From the NCBI GenBank assembly GCA_934351255.1, contig CAKRJH010000003.1:124001-188000 (forward strand): a stretch of DNA of 64,000 nt, given 5' to 3'. The DNA comes from an uncultured Lachnospiraceae bacterium. Lineage in GTDB: Bacteria > Bacillota > Clostridia > Lachnospirales > Lachnospiraceae. A model generated the notes under the pieces. It did not search any database and had not been told where the DNA came from. It worked only from the letters and a program-made list of their open reading frames with translations. Shown piece after piece: positions 1-9,400 of the stretch. The number at the start of each line of letters is the position of its first letter. The stretch's first letter is position 1. The position numbers and the translations under genes are program-made.

Positions 1-3
1 CAG

Positions 4-333
4 CTACTCCACCTCCCCGCCAAAGAAACGATGAAACAGTGACGCCGAGATCTCGCCATAGCAGGCATAGACATCCCGGCTGATCCGCTCGACCTGCTCC
101 CAGGCACTCTCCCGGGAGACCGCCATCCCCACGATCTCGACTCCCCTGTCCCTGTGATAACCAAACCACAGTTCTCTTGAGGAATAGACATCCAGACTGT
201 TTGCCGGATTGGAGGGCAGGGTAATGCAATATACGCCCTGTAGCAGTCTGCCCCGTTCCAGTATCTTTCGATACCGGGCCGGGCGGCGTGAAACTTTCTC
301 ATCCATATACAGTTTGGAATTCCAGTTCAGCAT
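4..333 (-). CDS. Hypothetical protein, 109 aa
   Basis: I do not recognise this protein. It is a small soluble-looking polypeptide with a basic stretch near residues 15-30 and no signal peptide or membrane segment. The start at 333 is chosen because a GGAGGGG ribosome-binding site lies four bases upstream; an in-frame start at 345 has no such site. It is the last gene of a minus-strand run (rhomboid-like, PMT glycosyltransferase, 457-aa protein, this gene) with gaps of 22 to 27 bases, so it is probably co-transcribed with them. The stop lies three bases from the window edge, so nothing can be said about what follows. Confidence 0.7.
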   Translation of the reverse strand: MLNWNSKLYMDEKVSRRPARYRKILERGRLLQGVYCITLPSNPANSLDVYSSRELWFGYHRDRGVEIVGMAVSRESAWEQVERISRDVYACYGEISASLFHRFFGGEVE

Positions 334-360
334 ATGCCCCTCCATTCCTGTCCCCGTCGT

Positions 361-1734
361 TTAGTTCTGCATCAGGTCCGTCAACAGCTGCTTGGCTGCG
401 GTCTTCTCCGCCTCGTCGTCACACATCTGTAAGGACATTGAAATATAATCTGCCACCTCCTGCGGTGTCGTAAAAAACACCGGCATCTTATCTAATGTAT
501 TTGCCATGATCGCACGGCGAAGCATCCTGCTCTTCGTCTTAAATGACGCTTTGAGTTCGTCGATCAGTGCCGCCGCCACTTCTTCCGTATCCTGCGATGT
601 CACCTTTGTATCATCGGCTTCCTCCTGAAGCGGTGCAAAATGGCTGCCGGAAGAAAGGACCTGCAGATCCTGCAGTTTCCGGAATTCTCCGGCCAGTCCC
701 TGCTTCTCGATCTCATCCGCCTGCGCATCGCAGGTTTCCTCCAATACTGCATCCAGCATGGTCATTCCCTCATAGAACTGCTCCTGCATTCCCTCGATTC
801 CCGGAAAATACTGTGCCAGTTCCTCCAACTGTTCCTGAGCGTCCTCCGGCTCCTCCACAAACAGCCTGTGGATTCCACGGATCATCTGTCCCATGCCCGG
901 GATCTTCGGCGCATCGGCCAGATGCCCGCCGGTCAGTACCAATGAATACACTCCGTTGATCAGCTGCGCCAGCAGCATATACAGATCAGAAATATCATTG
1001 AGTCTGGATGCACACACCCGGATCTTCTCCGCATAAATATCATAAAGTTCTTTGGTGATATGTTCATAATCCAGGGATCCCAGTTCCTCGATCACCGGCG
1101 CGAACTCTGTAAAATATCTGTCCATCCCCTCTGCACGGTACAACATGGCATTGGTGCGGAACATATACAAAAAGCTGTCCAGGGAACTTCTGTCAGATCC
1201 CTTGTACACGGAAATGCTGTCACGGATCACATCGTAAAACCGGCTGCGGGTCATCCTCACCGGAAGCTGGCCGATCGCCATATGGATATGATCATTGATC
1301 GCCATATTATCTTTCGTACTGAAGATAAAATTGACAAGCTGCTGTGCAAAGGCCGCATCATCCGGCATCTCCTCCGGAGTCTCAAAGCGGTACTGCACCC
1401 TGTTGAGCACATATTCGTAGAGAACAAACTGGTCTACATATGTAGAAAGAACCTGCATCTTGTCCGTAACTTCCTGCCGGAGAGCTCCCAGAGATCTGCA
1501 AAGTTCCTCTCTGGACGCCTCATTCATGGAAGCCAGTGGCTGTTCTTCATCAAACACACGCCCCACGATCTCCAGAAGCTGCTCATGATTGTCTCTGGCC
1601 GATTCGATATATGGATTGATCCCCTCTGAGATCAGCTCATAAAACACATAATAATTCATCATAAGCTGCACGCCGGCATATCCGGCGTGGCTGTGCATGG
1701 ATTTTTTGATATATTCCTGCAATGTCTGTTTCAT
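361..1734 (-). CDS. Hypothetical protein, 457 aa
   Basis: No family is recognised. The sequence is acidic, predicted mostly helical, and has no signal peptide or transmembrane segment, so it is probably cytoplasmic. The N-terminus (MKQTLQEYIKKSMHSH) precedes a glutamate-rich helical body. Near residues 290-340 there are several DAQEQLEELAQ-like heptad-type stretches that could form coiled coils. It starts 24 bases downstream of the PMT-type glycosyltransferase stop and ends 27 bases before the next gene, which indicates a shared operon. Its clean coding length and absence of competing frames make it a real gene, but no function can be assigned. Confidence 0.8.
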   Translation of the reverse strand: MKQTLQEYIKKSMHSHAGYAGVQLMMNYYVFYELISEGINPYIESARDNHEQLLEIVGRVFDEEQPLASMNEASREELCRSLGALRQEVTDKMQVLSTYVDQFVLYEYVLNRVQYRFETPEEMPDDAAFAQQLVNFIFSTKDNMAINDHIHMAIGQLPVRMTRSRFYDVIRDSISVYKGSDRSSLDSFLYMFRTNAMLYRAEGMDRYFTEFAPVIEELGSLDYEHITKELYDIYAEKIRVCASRLNDISDLYMLLAQLINGVYSLVLTGGHLADAPKIPGMGQMIRGIHRLFVEEPEDAQEQLEELAQYFPGIEGMQEQFYEGMTMLDAVLEETCDAQADEIEKQGLAGEFRKLQDLQVLSSGSHFAPLQEEADDTKVTSQDTEEVAAALIDELKASFKTKSRMLRRAIMANTLDKMPVFFTTPQEVADYISMSLQMCDDEAEKTAAKQLLTDLMQN

Positions 1735-1758
1735 ATTCTGAGATATTCCTTTCTGTTA

Positions 1759-4700
1759 TTACCAGGTCTGCAACAGGACCCAGCTCTTAAACCATTTCAG
1801 AAAATGTTCTGCATAACTTACGGTACAAGGTGCACCGCTGATCACCGGATAGAACATGATGAACAGCCCCACTGCCAGTGCCGTGTAAATAAACATGTAT
1901 TTCTTCCACTTCGGATGCGCCTGCACCAGTCTGAACATGGTATATCCGATCATGATCGTCACAAACGGAACACTTGGGAAATAGTGATAGATAAATACCA
2001 CTCGGGTTACCAGGAACCATGGTGCGTACTGGGACAGATATCCCAGGCTCAGGAAGATCGCATTGCGGTCTCTCCTGGCAATACTCAGATACAGCATATA
2101 GGCAAACGCCGGAATGCCGGCCCACCATACCAGTGGATTACCGAACGCACTGATTCCCTCTCTCACGGTTCCGGAGATCACACGGGAGTAATACCACATT
2201 GGGCGGTACATGATTGGCCACTGCCACCAGGTCGAAGAATACGGATGTTCCGCATCGAGTTTGCTGTGGTAGTCAAACATCGTCTTCTGCGCCTGGATCA
2301 CCTTCTGGATCAGCGTGCGGTCTGTTCCGTCATTGAACGGAATGTAGGACAGCACGTAGATCAGCACCGGAACTGCCACAAAGGCAATACAGCAAAAGCC
2401 GATCGTCTTCCAGAATTTCGGAATGAAGGTATCTACCACTTCCTGATGGGAAATGCCAAGGGTCGTGCCCTTTGGATTCTTTGCCGCCTGCAGATATTCC
2501 ACAAACCGGCGTCCCATCTGCACAAAGAAGATCACTGCCAGACCTGCGGATGCATAGATGCCTGTCCACTTGCTGGCCCATCCAAGTCCCATGGCCACAC
2601 CGCAAAGTCCCAGCGGCACGAAGGTTTTGGACAGCTTGGTGTCGTAAAAATTCATCTGTGTATAGCAGTACATGAAATAATACGAGATGATGATAAATGT
2701 CGTGACGAACACATCGATCGTCGCAATACGTGTCTGCGTGAAATGCATGAAGTCAAACGCAAACAATATCGTCGTGATCGCGCTGATCCATGTCTCCTTA
2801 AACATCTTTTTGGCAAACAGATACATGAACGGAAGCATGATCACGCCAAACAGTGTTCCCATGAAACGCCATCCAAACGGACACATTCCGAAGATCATGA
2901 CACCGACTGCCATCAGCTCCTTGCCCAGAGGCGGATGTGTATTTTCGTAACAGTACAGCTTGTGGATCATCTCATAGGCGGTACGTCCATGATAGATCTC
3001 GTCAAAGTAAGTACCGTTCATCTTGGTCGCTTCCCCGGTGAACAGATCCTGCTCGTCGAACAGCGTCGCATAGTCACCGGCATTGACCGGCTCCAGCAGA
3101 TTGCCTGAAGCATCGGTAAATGCCAGTTCCATCAGGCTGTCGCGGTAACCGTCTACCGCTGCTATCTGCAGATATCTGGTCTGCAGGCTGATCTGCGTAT
3201 CATTCCACTTGAATACACTGCCGGAATCCCACTTGCCGTTGGTTCCATCGTACAGTGCAGTCCATCCGGCTGCGGGATCCTGTGTATACAGGATACTGTA
3301 ACCATAGTTATTCTGGTATCCCAGATAATCCCAGATCTTGTCAATATTGACTGTCTCACCAAAGTCCAGCGTAATCGCACCCTGTTCAAAGGAAGAATAC
3401 TCCGTCTGCGGCGCATCCATATCCCCCAGATTGGTAAATGCAACGACTGCATAGACCAGCGTGATGACTGCCACCATGATAAAATCCCACTTAAGCATCT
3501 TCACCGCAGGTGCGGATGGCTTGAAGTATCTGTCGGTCTGGTGTTCCTGCGCCTTCTGCTGTTCTCTTCTGGTCAGAGATCTGCTGCCGGAACGGTTTTT
3601 TTTCTGTGAACCGGCTGCCTGCACCTGATCTGTTTCCAGATTCTCTTTGGAATATCCCGAGATCGTATTCCAGATAAACCATGCCACCATACAGACACAA
3701 CACAGAGCGGTAAATTTGACCGGTCCGTTGTCGATCGTCTCCCAGGTAGCATCGTAGAAGAACAGCGCATACGCACAGTTGAAAAATGCAACTAAAGAAA
3801 CTGCCATATAGGAAATATATGTGTCTTTTCTCGGCTTGGCACAATATGCCAGAAGAAGCATGACAACCGCCGGGAAAATGTATCTCTCATGCATACGCAC
3901 GGACAATGAGAATACCAGGATGTAAATAAACGCTCCGAAATAGTAGTATTTGGACTCGTCCTTTTTGCAGCGGATGCCAAAAACGATAGATGCAACCACC
4001 GTCAGTATCAGAAATGCACTGCCCCAGATCCTTGCCTGGATTCCGAGAAGAGTCTCTGTCTGTGCATGCCAGTTCTTTCCGATCAGCGCCCAGAAATTGT
4101 AGGCATTGACCGAACAATACTCATAGGAACCGAGGGTCTCGGTATACTGTTTGAGCGCCTCCGAGAAACCAAACGGAAGCATCAGAAGGCCGATCACGCC
4201 GATGGCAGCCAGTCCAAGTCCCAGGTTGATCCCGAATTTCTTCCAGTTGAAGTCTTCCAGAAAGACCTGATCGATGATCGCCAGAATCAGCACCGGCGCC
4301 AGCATCAGTGACTGCGGCTTGATCAGAATGGACACTGCAAATACAAAGTAAGATGGGATCAGCTTCTTCCGTGTGATCAGATAAACCATCCATACCAGGA
4401 AGAATGTGAACACACCATCTGTCTGTCCCCAGACTGCACCGTCCAGGATCACGATCGGATTGAACAGATACAGCGCTGCGATCCAGGAGGAGGACACTCT
4501 GGTAAATCTCCGGGATGCCACCCGGTAGATCAGATAACCGGTTCCGATATCTGCCAGGATCGCCGGCAGCTTGGTGATGACATTGGTCATCGTGGATCCC
4601 CACTCACAGCCAAACAGTTTGCGCAGTGCGCCGCAGACATACAGGATATAAATATATCCCGGTGGATAATCCGCAAATCCCTGTCCGGTATAAAATGTCT

Positions 4701-4965
4701 TAAATCCGTTGTTGACTGCATAATCTGCCCAGCCTACGAAACAGTTCATATCGGTCTCATGACCACGATATACTGCAGCGGCGATCAGTCTCACCAGAAG
4801 ACCGGCGCCAAGTACCAGAAGCAGTACCGTCATTCCCAGATTCTCATCGGTATCTGCTCCTTTTTTGCGGACGTCCCTGCGGACCTGACCGCCTGCGGTG
4901 ACCGGTTTGTAGGCCAGCCACATGATCACAGCGGCAATCAGTCCGATCAAGATAATCTTTCCCAT
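1759..4965 (-). CDS. Double GT-C membrane glycosyltransferase with C-terminal PMT (GT39-like) module
   Basis: A 1068-residue polytopic membrane protein made of two lipid-linked-sugar glycosyltransferase modules. Residues about 1-430 form a GT-C module with many membrane segments and an early acidic loop motif (HETDMNCF). Residues about 490-1068 resemble protein O-mannosyltransferases, with the first extracytoplasmic acidic motif (FDEIYHGR) and the THPPLGK segment typical of PMT and ArnT-like enzymes. Between them lies a beta-rich stretch (about 515-640) resembling an F5/8-type carbohydrate-binding fold. PMT-family members transfer sugars from a polyprenyl phosphate to proteins or surface glycans; donor and acceptor here are unknown. 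It follows the rhomboid-like gene by 22 bases. Two GT-C modules in one chain is unusual compared with the usual 450-700 residue single enzymes. Confidence 0.85.
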   Translation of the reverse strand: MGKIILIGLIAAVIMWLAYKPVTAGGQVRRDVRKKGADTDENLGMTVLLLVLGAGLLVRLIAAAVYRGHETDMNCFVGWADYAVNNGFKTFYTGQGFADYPPGYIYILYVCGALRKLFGCEWGSTMTNVITKLPAILADIGTGYLIYRVASRRFTRVSSSWIAALYLFNPIVILDGAVWGQTDGVFTFFLVWMVYLITRKKLIPSYFVFAVSILIKPQSLMLAPVLILAIIDQVFLEDFNWKKFGINLGLGLAAIGVIGLLMLPFGFSEALKQYTETLGSYEYCSVNAYNFWALIGKNWHAQTETLLGIQARIWGSAFLILTVVASIVFGIRCKKDESKYYYFGAFIYILVFSLSVRMHERYIFPAVVMLLLAYCAKPRKDTYISYMAVSLVAFFNCAYALFFYDATWETIDNGPVKFTALCCVCMVAWFIWNTISGYSKENLETDQVQAAGSQKKNRSGSRSLTRREQQKAQEHQTDRYFKPSAPAVKMLKWDFIMVAVITLVYAVVAFTNLGDMDAPQTEYSSFEQGAITLDFGETVNIDKIWDYLGYQNNYGYSILYTQDPAAGWTALYDGTNGKWDSGSVFKWNDTQISLQTRYLQIAAVDGYRDSLMELAFTDASGNLLEPVNAGDYATLFDEQDLFTGEATKMNGTYFDEIYHGRTAYEMIHKLYCYENTHPPLGKELMAVGVMIFGMCPFGWRFMGTLFGVIMLPFMYLFAKKMFKETWISAITTILFAFDFMHFTQTRIATIDVFVTTFIIISYYFMYCYTQMNFYDTKLSKTFVPLGLCGVAMGLGWASKWTGIYASAGLAVIFFVQMGRRFVEYLQAAKNPKGTTLGISHQEVVDTFIPKFWKTIGFCCIAFVAVPVLIYVLSYIPFNDGTDRTLIQKVIQAQKTMFDYHSKLDAEHPYSSTWWQWPIMYRPMWYYSRVISGTVREGISAFGNPLVWWAGIPAFAYMLYLSIARRDRNAIFLSLGYLSQYAPWFLVTRVVFIYHYFPSVPFVTIMIGYTMFRLVQAHPKWKKYMFIYTALAVGLFIMFYPVISGAPCTVSYAEHFLKWFKSWVLLQTW

Positions 4966-4987
4966 GATGTTCTCTCTCCTTCACTCT

Positions 4988-5902
4988 CTATTGGTCTGAT
5001 TTTTTCACATGTTGATGCGTGTACAGATGATCTGTACAGTACTCATAATTCCCCTCGCACTTGGAGCAGTACCGGAATTCCAGCGTAGGATCGTCCAGCT
5101 CGGTACGCCCACAGATGGCACAGCGGTGTCTCGCACCTTTGCCCGGCTGTCCCTGGCGCATCTTGCGGCGGAATTCCTGTTTCCTGTGAATCTCTTTGGG
5201 CGAAACCTTCCGGTAGTCCCGGGTCGTGAAAAAGAAGATCAGGAAATTGGCCAGCGCTACAAGGATAGCCACCGCACCGCTGATAAATACCGCGCTGTAG
5301 CTTGTCCCACGGAACAGGACTGCATAATACAGATACCGGATCACCATGTATCCCAGATACACACCGTCCAGCATCGCAAGCCATTTGACTTTGATCGGGA
5401 TCAGGAACCACAACATCAGCTGAAGATTCGGATTGACCGCGGCAAACGCAAAGAACATGGCCCAGTAGATATACTGGAATCCGGAGGCATATACACTCAC
5501 ATGTGCCGGACTAAGATACAGGATCAGGCCTGCCAGCACATTAAAAAACCATCCCGCGAGCATATACAGATTGAACCGGAAGGTTCCCCAGGCACGCTCC
5601 AGAGACCGGCCAAACAGCATAAAGAGGTTGACCTGGATCAACAGAAACAGGATCTGGAACACAATGCCGCCCGTGGCCGTCAGCCCGTACGGCTCGATCA
5701 GGAAGGTAAACAGTCTCCAGATCTGCCCGCGAAATACCTTGTTGTAATCCAGGGCCAGAAACGTGTCATAAATGCCCACACTCTGCGTAGAATCATACAG
5801 ACCGAGCACCGCTCCCGCCACGTAGACCACCATAACATACCGGATCAGATCCGGTATCGCATATTTGCCAAATTTGCGTTCCAGTTTATCGATAAATTTC
5901 AT
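4988..5902 (-). CDS. Rhomboid-fold membrane protein with C-terminal zinc ribbon, probably not a protease
   Basis: A 304-residue protein with about six hydrophobic segments between residues 20 and 225, then a basic linker and a C-terminal cysteine cluster (CAICGRTELDD, then CSKCEGNYEYC) that probably binds zinc. The arrangement recalls rhomboid or derlin-like proteins, but the stretch where an active rhomboid has GxSG reads YASGFQYIYW, with no convincing serine-histidine dyad. I therefore infer a non-catalytic rhomboid pseudoprotease. The start at 5902 is preferred over a GTG at 5908 because an AAGGGA site lies about 10 bases upstream. It is the first gene of the run with the PMT-type enzyme and may act with it at the membrane. 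Confidence 0.7.
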   Translation of the reverse strand: MKFIDKLERKFGKYAIPDLIRYVMVVYVAGAVLGLYDSTQSVGIYDTFLALDYNKVFRGQIWRLFTFLIEPYGLTATGGIVFQILFLLIQVNLFMLFGRSLERAWGTFRFNLYMLAGWFFNVLAGLILYLSPAHVSVYASGFQYIYWAMFFAFAAVNPNLQLMLWFLIPIKVKWLAMLDGVYLGYMVIRYLYYAVLFRGTSYSAVFISGAVAILVALANFLIFFFTTRDYRKVSPKEIHRKQEFRRKMRQGQPGKGARHRCAICGRTELDDPTLEFRYCSKCEGNYEYCTDHLYTHQHVKKSDQ

Positions 5903-5929
5903 ACACACTTGTCCCTTCTTTTTCTAAAA

Positions 5930-5968
5930 AACATGACATATAGGTATAGAAACCCAATATGTCATGTT
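5930..5968 (-). terminator. Rho-independent terminator after the LysM gene
   Basis: Read on the minus strand, 12-bp arms AACATGACATAT and ATATGTCATGTT flank a 15-base loop and run straight into a T-run. It sits 28 bases past the stop of the LysM gene and before the start of the rhomboid-like gene, so it separates those two transcription units. Confidence 0.75.
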
Positions 5969-5995
5969 ATATTATAATGTTGCCTTATCTCTTTG

Positions 5996-6259
5996 TCAAA
6001 CGCGACGGTATACTATGATCTTCTCCCATTTTCCCTGTGCTAATTCCTCCGGAGTCGGTGGATTGTCGGGCTTCTCCGGCTTATTCATCTCCGTCTCCGG
6101 AACCGGCAGGCAAAGGACATCTCCCGCCTTCATGTTGTAGACATCGATCGTAGGGTTTGCTTTTAACAAGGAAGACAGAGAAATGTTCTTTTTCACGCTG
6201 ATCCCATACAGGGTATCTCCCTCCATCACAGTATAACTGGCATATGGACATCTGGCCAT
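5996..6259 (-). CDS. LysM domain protein, 87 aa
   Basis: A small protein whose N-terminal half is one LysM repeat: the characteristic YTVMEGDTLYGIS start, then a serine/leucine helix, then a GDVLCLPVP end. LysM modules bind peptidoglycan or other GlcNAc polymers. The C-terminal part is proline-rich (PEKPDNPPTPEEL) and ends in a basic tail. There is no signal peptide, so it is either exported by another route or acts on the spore or cytoplasmic side. The ATG at 6259 follows a GGAG site by six bases; an upstream TTG is less likely. It is transcribed alone, divergently from the activase gene, and closed by the terminator at 5930-5968. Confidence 0.75.
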   Translation of the reverse strand: MARCPYASYTVMEGDTLYGISVKKNISLSSLLKANPTIDVYNMKAGDVLCLPVPETEMNKPEKPDNPPTPEELAQGKWEKIIVYRRV

Positions 6260-6317
6260 AACGCGCTCCAATTTCTAAATTATTACTTAATTCTATTCCA
6301 TTGCCGTTTATTGGTGA

Positions 6318-6346
6318 TTGCATTGGCCAAAAAATTGTCTTATAAT
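6318..6346 (+). promoter_or_regulatory. Sigma-A-type promoter of the activase fusion gene
   Basis: TTGCAT at 6318-6323, a 17-base spacer, then a perfect TATAAT at 6341-6346. It lies 55 bases upstream of the chosen ATG at 6401 in the divergent gap with the LysM gene. Confidence 0.65.
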
Positions 6347-6400
6347 AGGAAAATGTGACGATTTGGGGTCACTGTGTATTCAGAAAGGATGTACTTACTT

Positions 6401-9400
6401 ATGAAGTTACCATGTCATACTTTAGGAATTGATATCGGATCTACCACAGTTAAAATCGCCATCCTCAACCCGGAGGGCGAGATTATCTTTTCCGATTATC
6501 AGAGACATTATGCCAATATCCAGGAGACATTGGCATCTATTATAAACGACGCTTACCGGGAGCTCGGCGACCTGCCTCTCTCCCCGGTCATCACCGGTTC
6601 CGGCGGACTGGCACTTGCCAAGCATCTGGACATTCCCTTTGTGCAGGAGGTTGTGGCTGTAGCCACCTCCCTGAAAGATTATGCACCGCGCACCGACGTA
6701 GCGATCGAGCTTGGCGGTGAGGATGCAAAGATCATCTACTTTACCGGTGGAATTGACCAGCGTATGAACGGAATCTGTGCCGGAGGTACCGGTTCCTTTA
6801 TCGACCAGATGGCCACGCTGCTCAAGACAGACGCCGCCGGCCTGAATGAATATGCAAAAAACTATAAAATGATCTATCCGATCGCTGCCCGCTGTGGTGT
6901 GTTCGCCAAGACGGATATCCAGCCTCTGATCAATGAGGGTGCGACCCGCGAAGATCTTGCAGCCTCCATTTTCCAGGCGGTGGTCAACCAGACGATCTCC
7001 GGTCTTGCCTGCGGTAAGCCGATCCGCGGTAATGTCGCATTTCTGGGAGGTCCCCTGCACTTCCTGACCGAGTTAAAACAGGCATTCATCCGCACCCTGG
7101 ATCTGAAGGGTGACGCGATCATTGCCCCGGATCACTCCCATCTGTTTGCGGCATCCGGTGCTGCCATGAATGCAAATCCGGATGAGACGATGTCCTCACT
7201 GGAAGCACTCCGTGAAAAACTCTCTCACCACATTGAGATCGAGTTTGAGGTGACACGTCTGGAGCCTCTGTTCCGTGATGAACAGGAATATCAGGATTTT
7301 CTGGCAGATCACTCCAAAAAGGATGTCAAGAAGGGGGATCTTTCCACCTACCGCGGCAACCTGTTCCTGGGTATCGATGCCGGATCCACGACCACCAAGA
7401 TTGCCCTGATCGGTGAAGACGGAACTCTGCTTCACTCCTTCTACGGCAACAACAACGGAAGCCCGCTCAAGACCTCGATCCAGGCGATCAAGGACATCTA
7501 CGCGCGTATTCCGGAGGGCTGTCAGATTGTCCGCTCCTGCTCCACCGGTTATGGTGAGGCTCTGTTAAAATCCGCGCTTCTGCTCGACGAGGGCGAAGTC
7601 GAGACCGTAGCCCACTACACCGCGGCAGCATTTTTCGAGCCGGATGTAGACTGCATCCTGGATATCGGTGGCCAGGACATGAAATGTATCAAGATCAAGA
7701 ACCACTCCGTCGACAAGGTACAGCTCAATGAAGCCTGTTCCTCCGGCTGTGGTTCCTTTATCGAGACCTTTGCCAAGTCCCTGAACTATGAGGTGTCTGA
7801 TTTTGCCAAGGTAGCTCTGTTTGCCAAGAATCCGATCGACCTGGGTTCACGCTGTACCGTATTTATGAATTCCAAGGTCAAGCAGGCACAGAAGGAAGGA
7901 GCGACCGTCGCTGATATTTCCGCAGGCCTTGCATACTCTGTCATTAAGAATGCCCTGCTAAAGGTTATCAAGCTCACCGATCCAAAGGATCTCGGTACGC
8001 GCGTGGTAGTACAGGGCGGAACCTTCTACAATGACGCTGTTTTGCGCAGTTTTGAGCGCATCTCAGGATGTACCGCAGTCCGCCCGGACATTGCCGGTAT
8101 CATGGGTGCATTCGGTGCCGCGCTGCTGGCCAGAGACCATTATGAGGGACAGCAGACGACCATGCTGACATTACAGCAGATCAATGACCTGAAATATGAA
8201 TCCAGCATGGCACGCTGCAAGGGCTGTACCAACAACTGTCTGCTGACCATCAACCGCTTTACCGGCGGCCGTCAGTTTATCTCCGGCAACCGCTGTGAAC
8301 GCGGACTGGGCAAGCAGAAAAACAAAGACAATATTCCAAATCTGTTTGAATACAAGAACAAACGGCTGTTCCAGCATTACAAACCGCTGGACGAGGAGCA
8401 TGCAGTCAGAGGATCTGTGGGTATTCCACGTGTTCTGAATATGTACGAGAACTATCCGTTCTGGTTCACATTCTTTACGGAACTGGGCTACCGGGTTGTC
8501 CTGTCGCCGGTCTCCTCCCGTAAGATCTATGAGCTGGGCATCGAGTCCATCCCAAGCGAGTCCGAGTGTTACCCGGCCAAGCTGGCTCACGGACATATCA
8601 CCTGGCTGCTACGTCAGGGACTGGATTACATATTCTACCCATGCATTCCATATGAGCGCACCGAGGTGCCGGACGCCAACAACCACTACAACTGTCCGAT
8701 TGTGACTTCTTATGGAGAAAACATCAAGAATAACGTCGAGGAACTGAAGGATCCTAAGATCAAATATCAGAATCCGTTCCTCTCCCTGGAATCCGAAAAG
8801 ATTGCGACCAGCCGTCTGGTGGATTACTTTACCGCAGAGAATGACATCCCAGCCACTGAGATACGCCGCGCCGCAGCACTTGCCTGGAAAGAGATGGAGA
8901 ATGCCCGCGAGGATACCCGCAGGAAGGGCGAGGAAGTGCTCGCCTATATGGAGAAGACCGGTCGCCGCGGCATTGTGCTGGCCGGCCGTCCTTACCATAT
9001 CGACCCTGAGATCAACCACGGTATTCCGGATCTGATCGCATCCTACGGTGTGGCAGTCCTGACCGAGGACAGCATCTCTCACCTGGGCGAAGTCGACCGT
9101 CCTGCCATCGTCTCAGACCAGTGGATGTACCACTCCCGTCTGTACAAGGCAGCATCCTTTGTCCGTACCAGAGACGATCTGGATCTGATCCAGCTCAACT
9201 CGTTCGGATGTGGACTGGATGCCGTCACCACGGATCAGGTCAGCGATATCCTGACCAAATCCAACAAGATCTACACGGTACTCAAGATCGATGAGGTCAA
9301 CAACCTTGGAGCAGCCCGCATCCGTATCCGCTCCCTTCTGGCGGCGGTCAAGGAGCGCGAGCGCAAGAACATCAAACCGGTGCAGGCGGATACCGCACAT

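Noticed and set aside
1687..3108. A 473-codon open frame on the plus strand opposite the PMT-type gene
   Set aside because: It is rich in His, Arg and Cys with no family features and mirrors the real gene codon structure. It is an antisense shadow.
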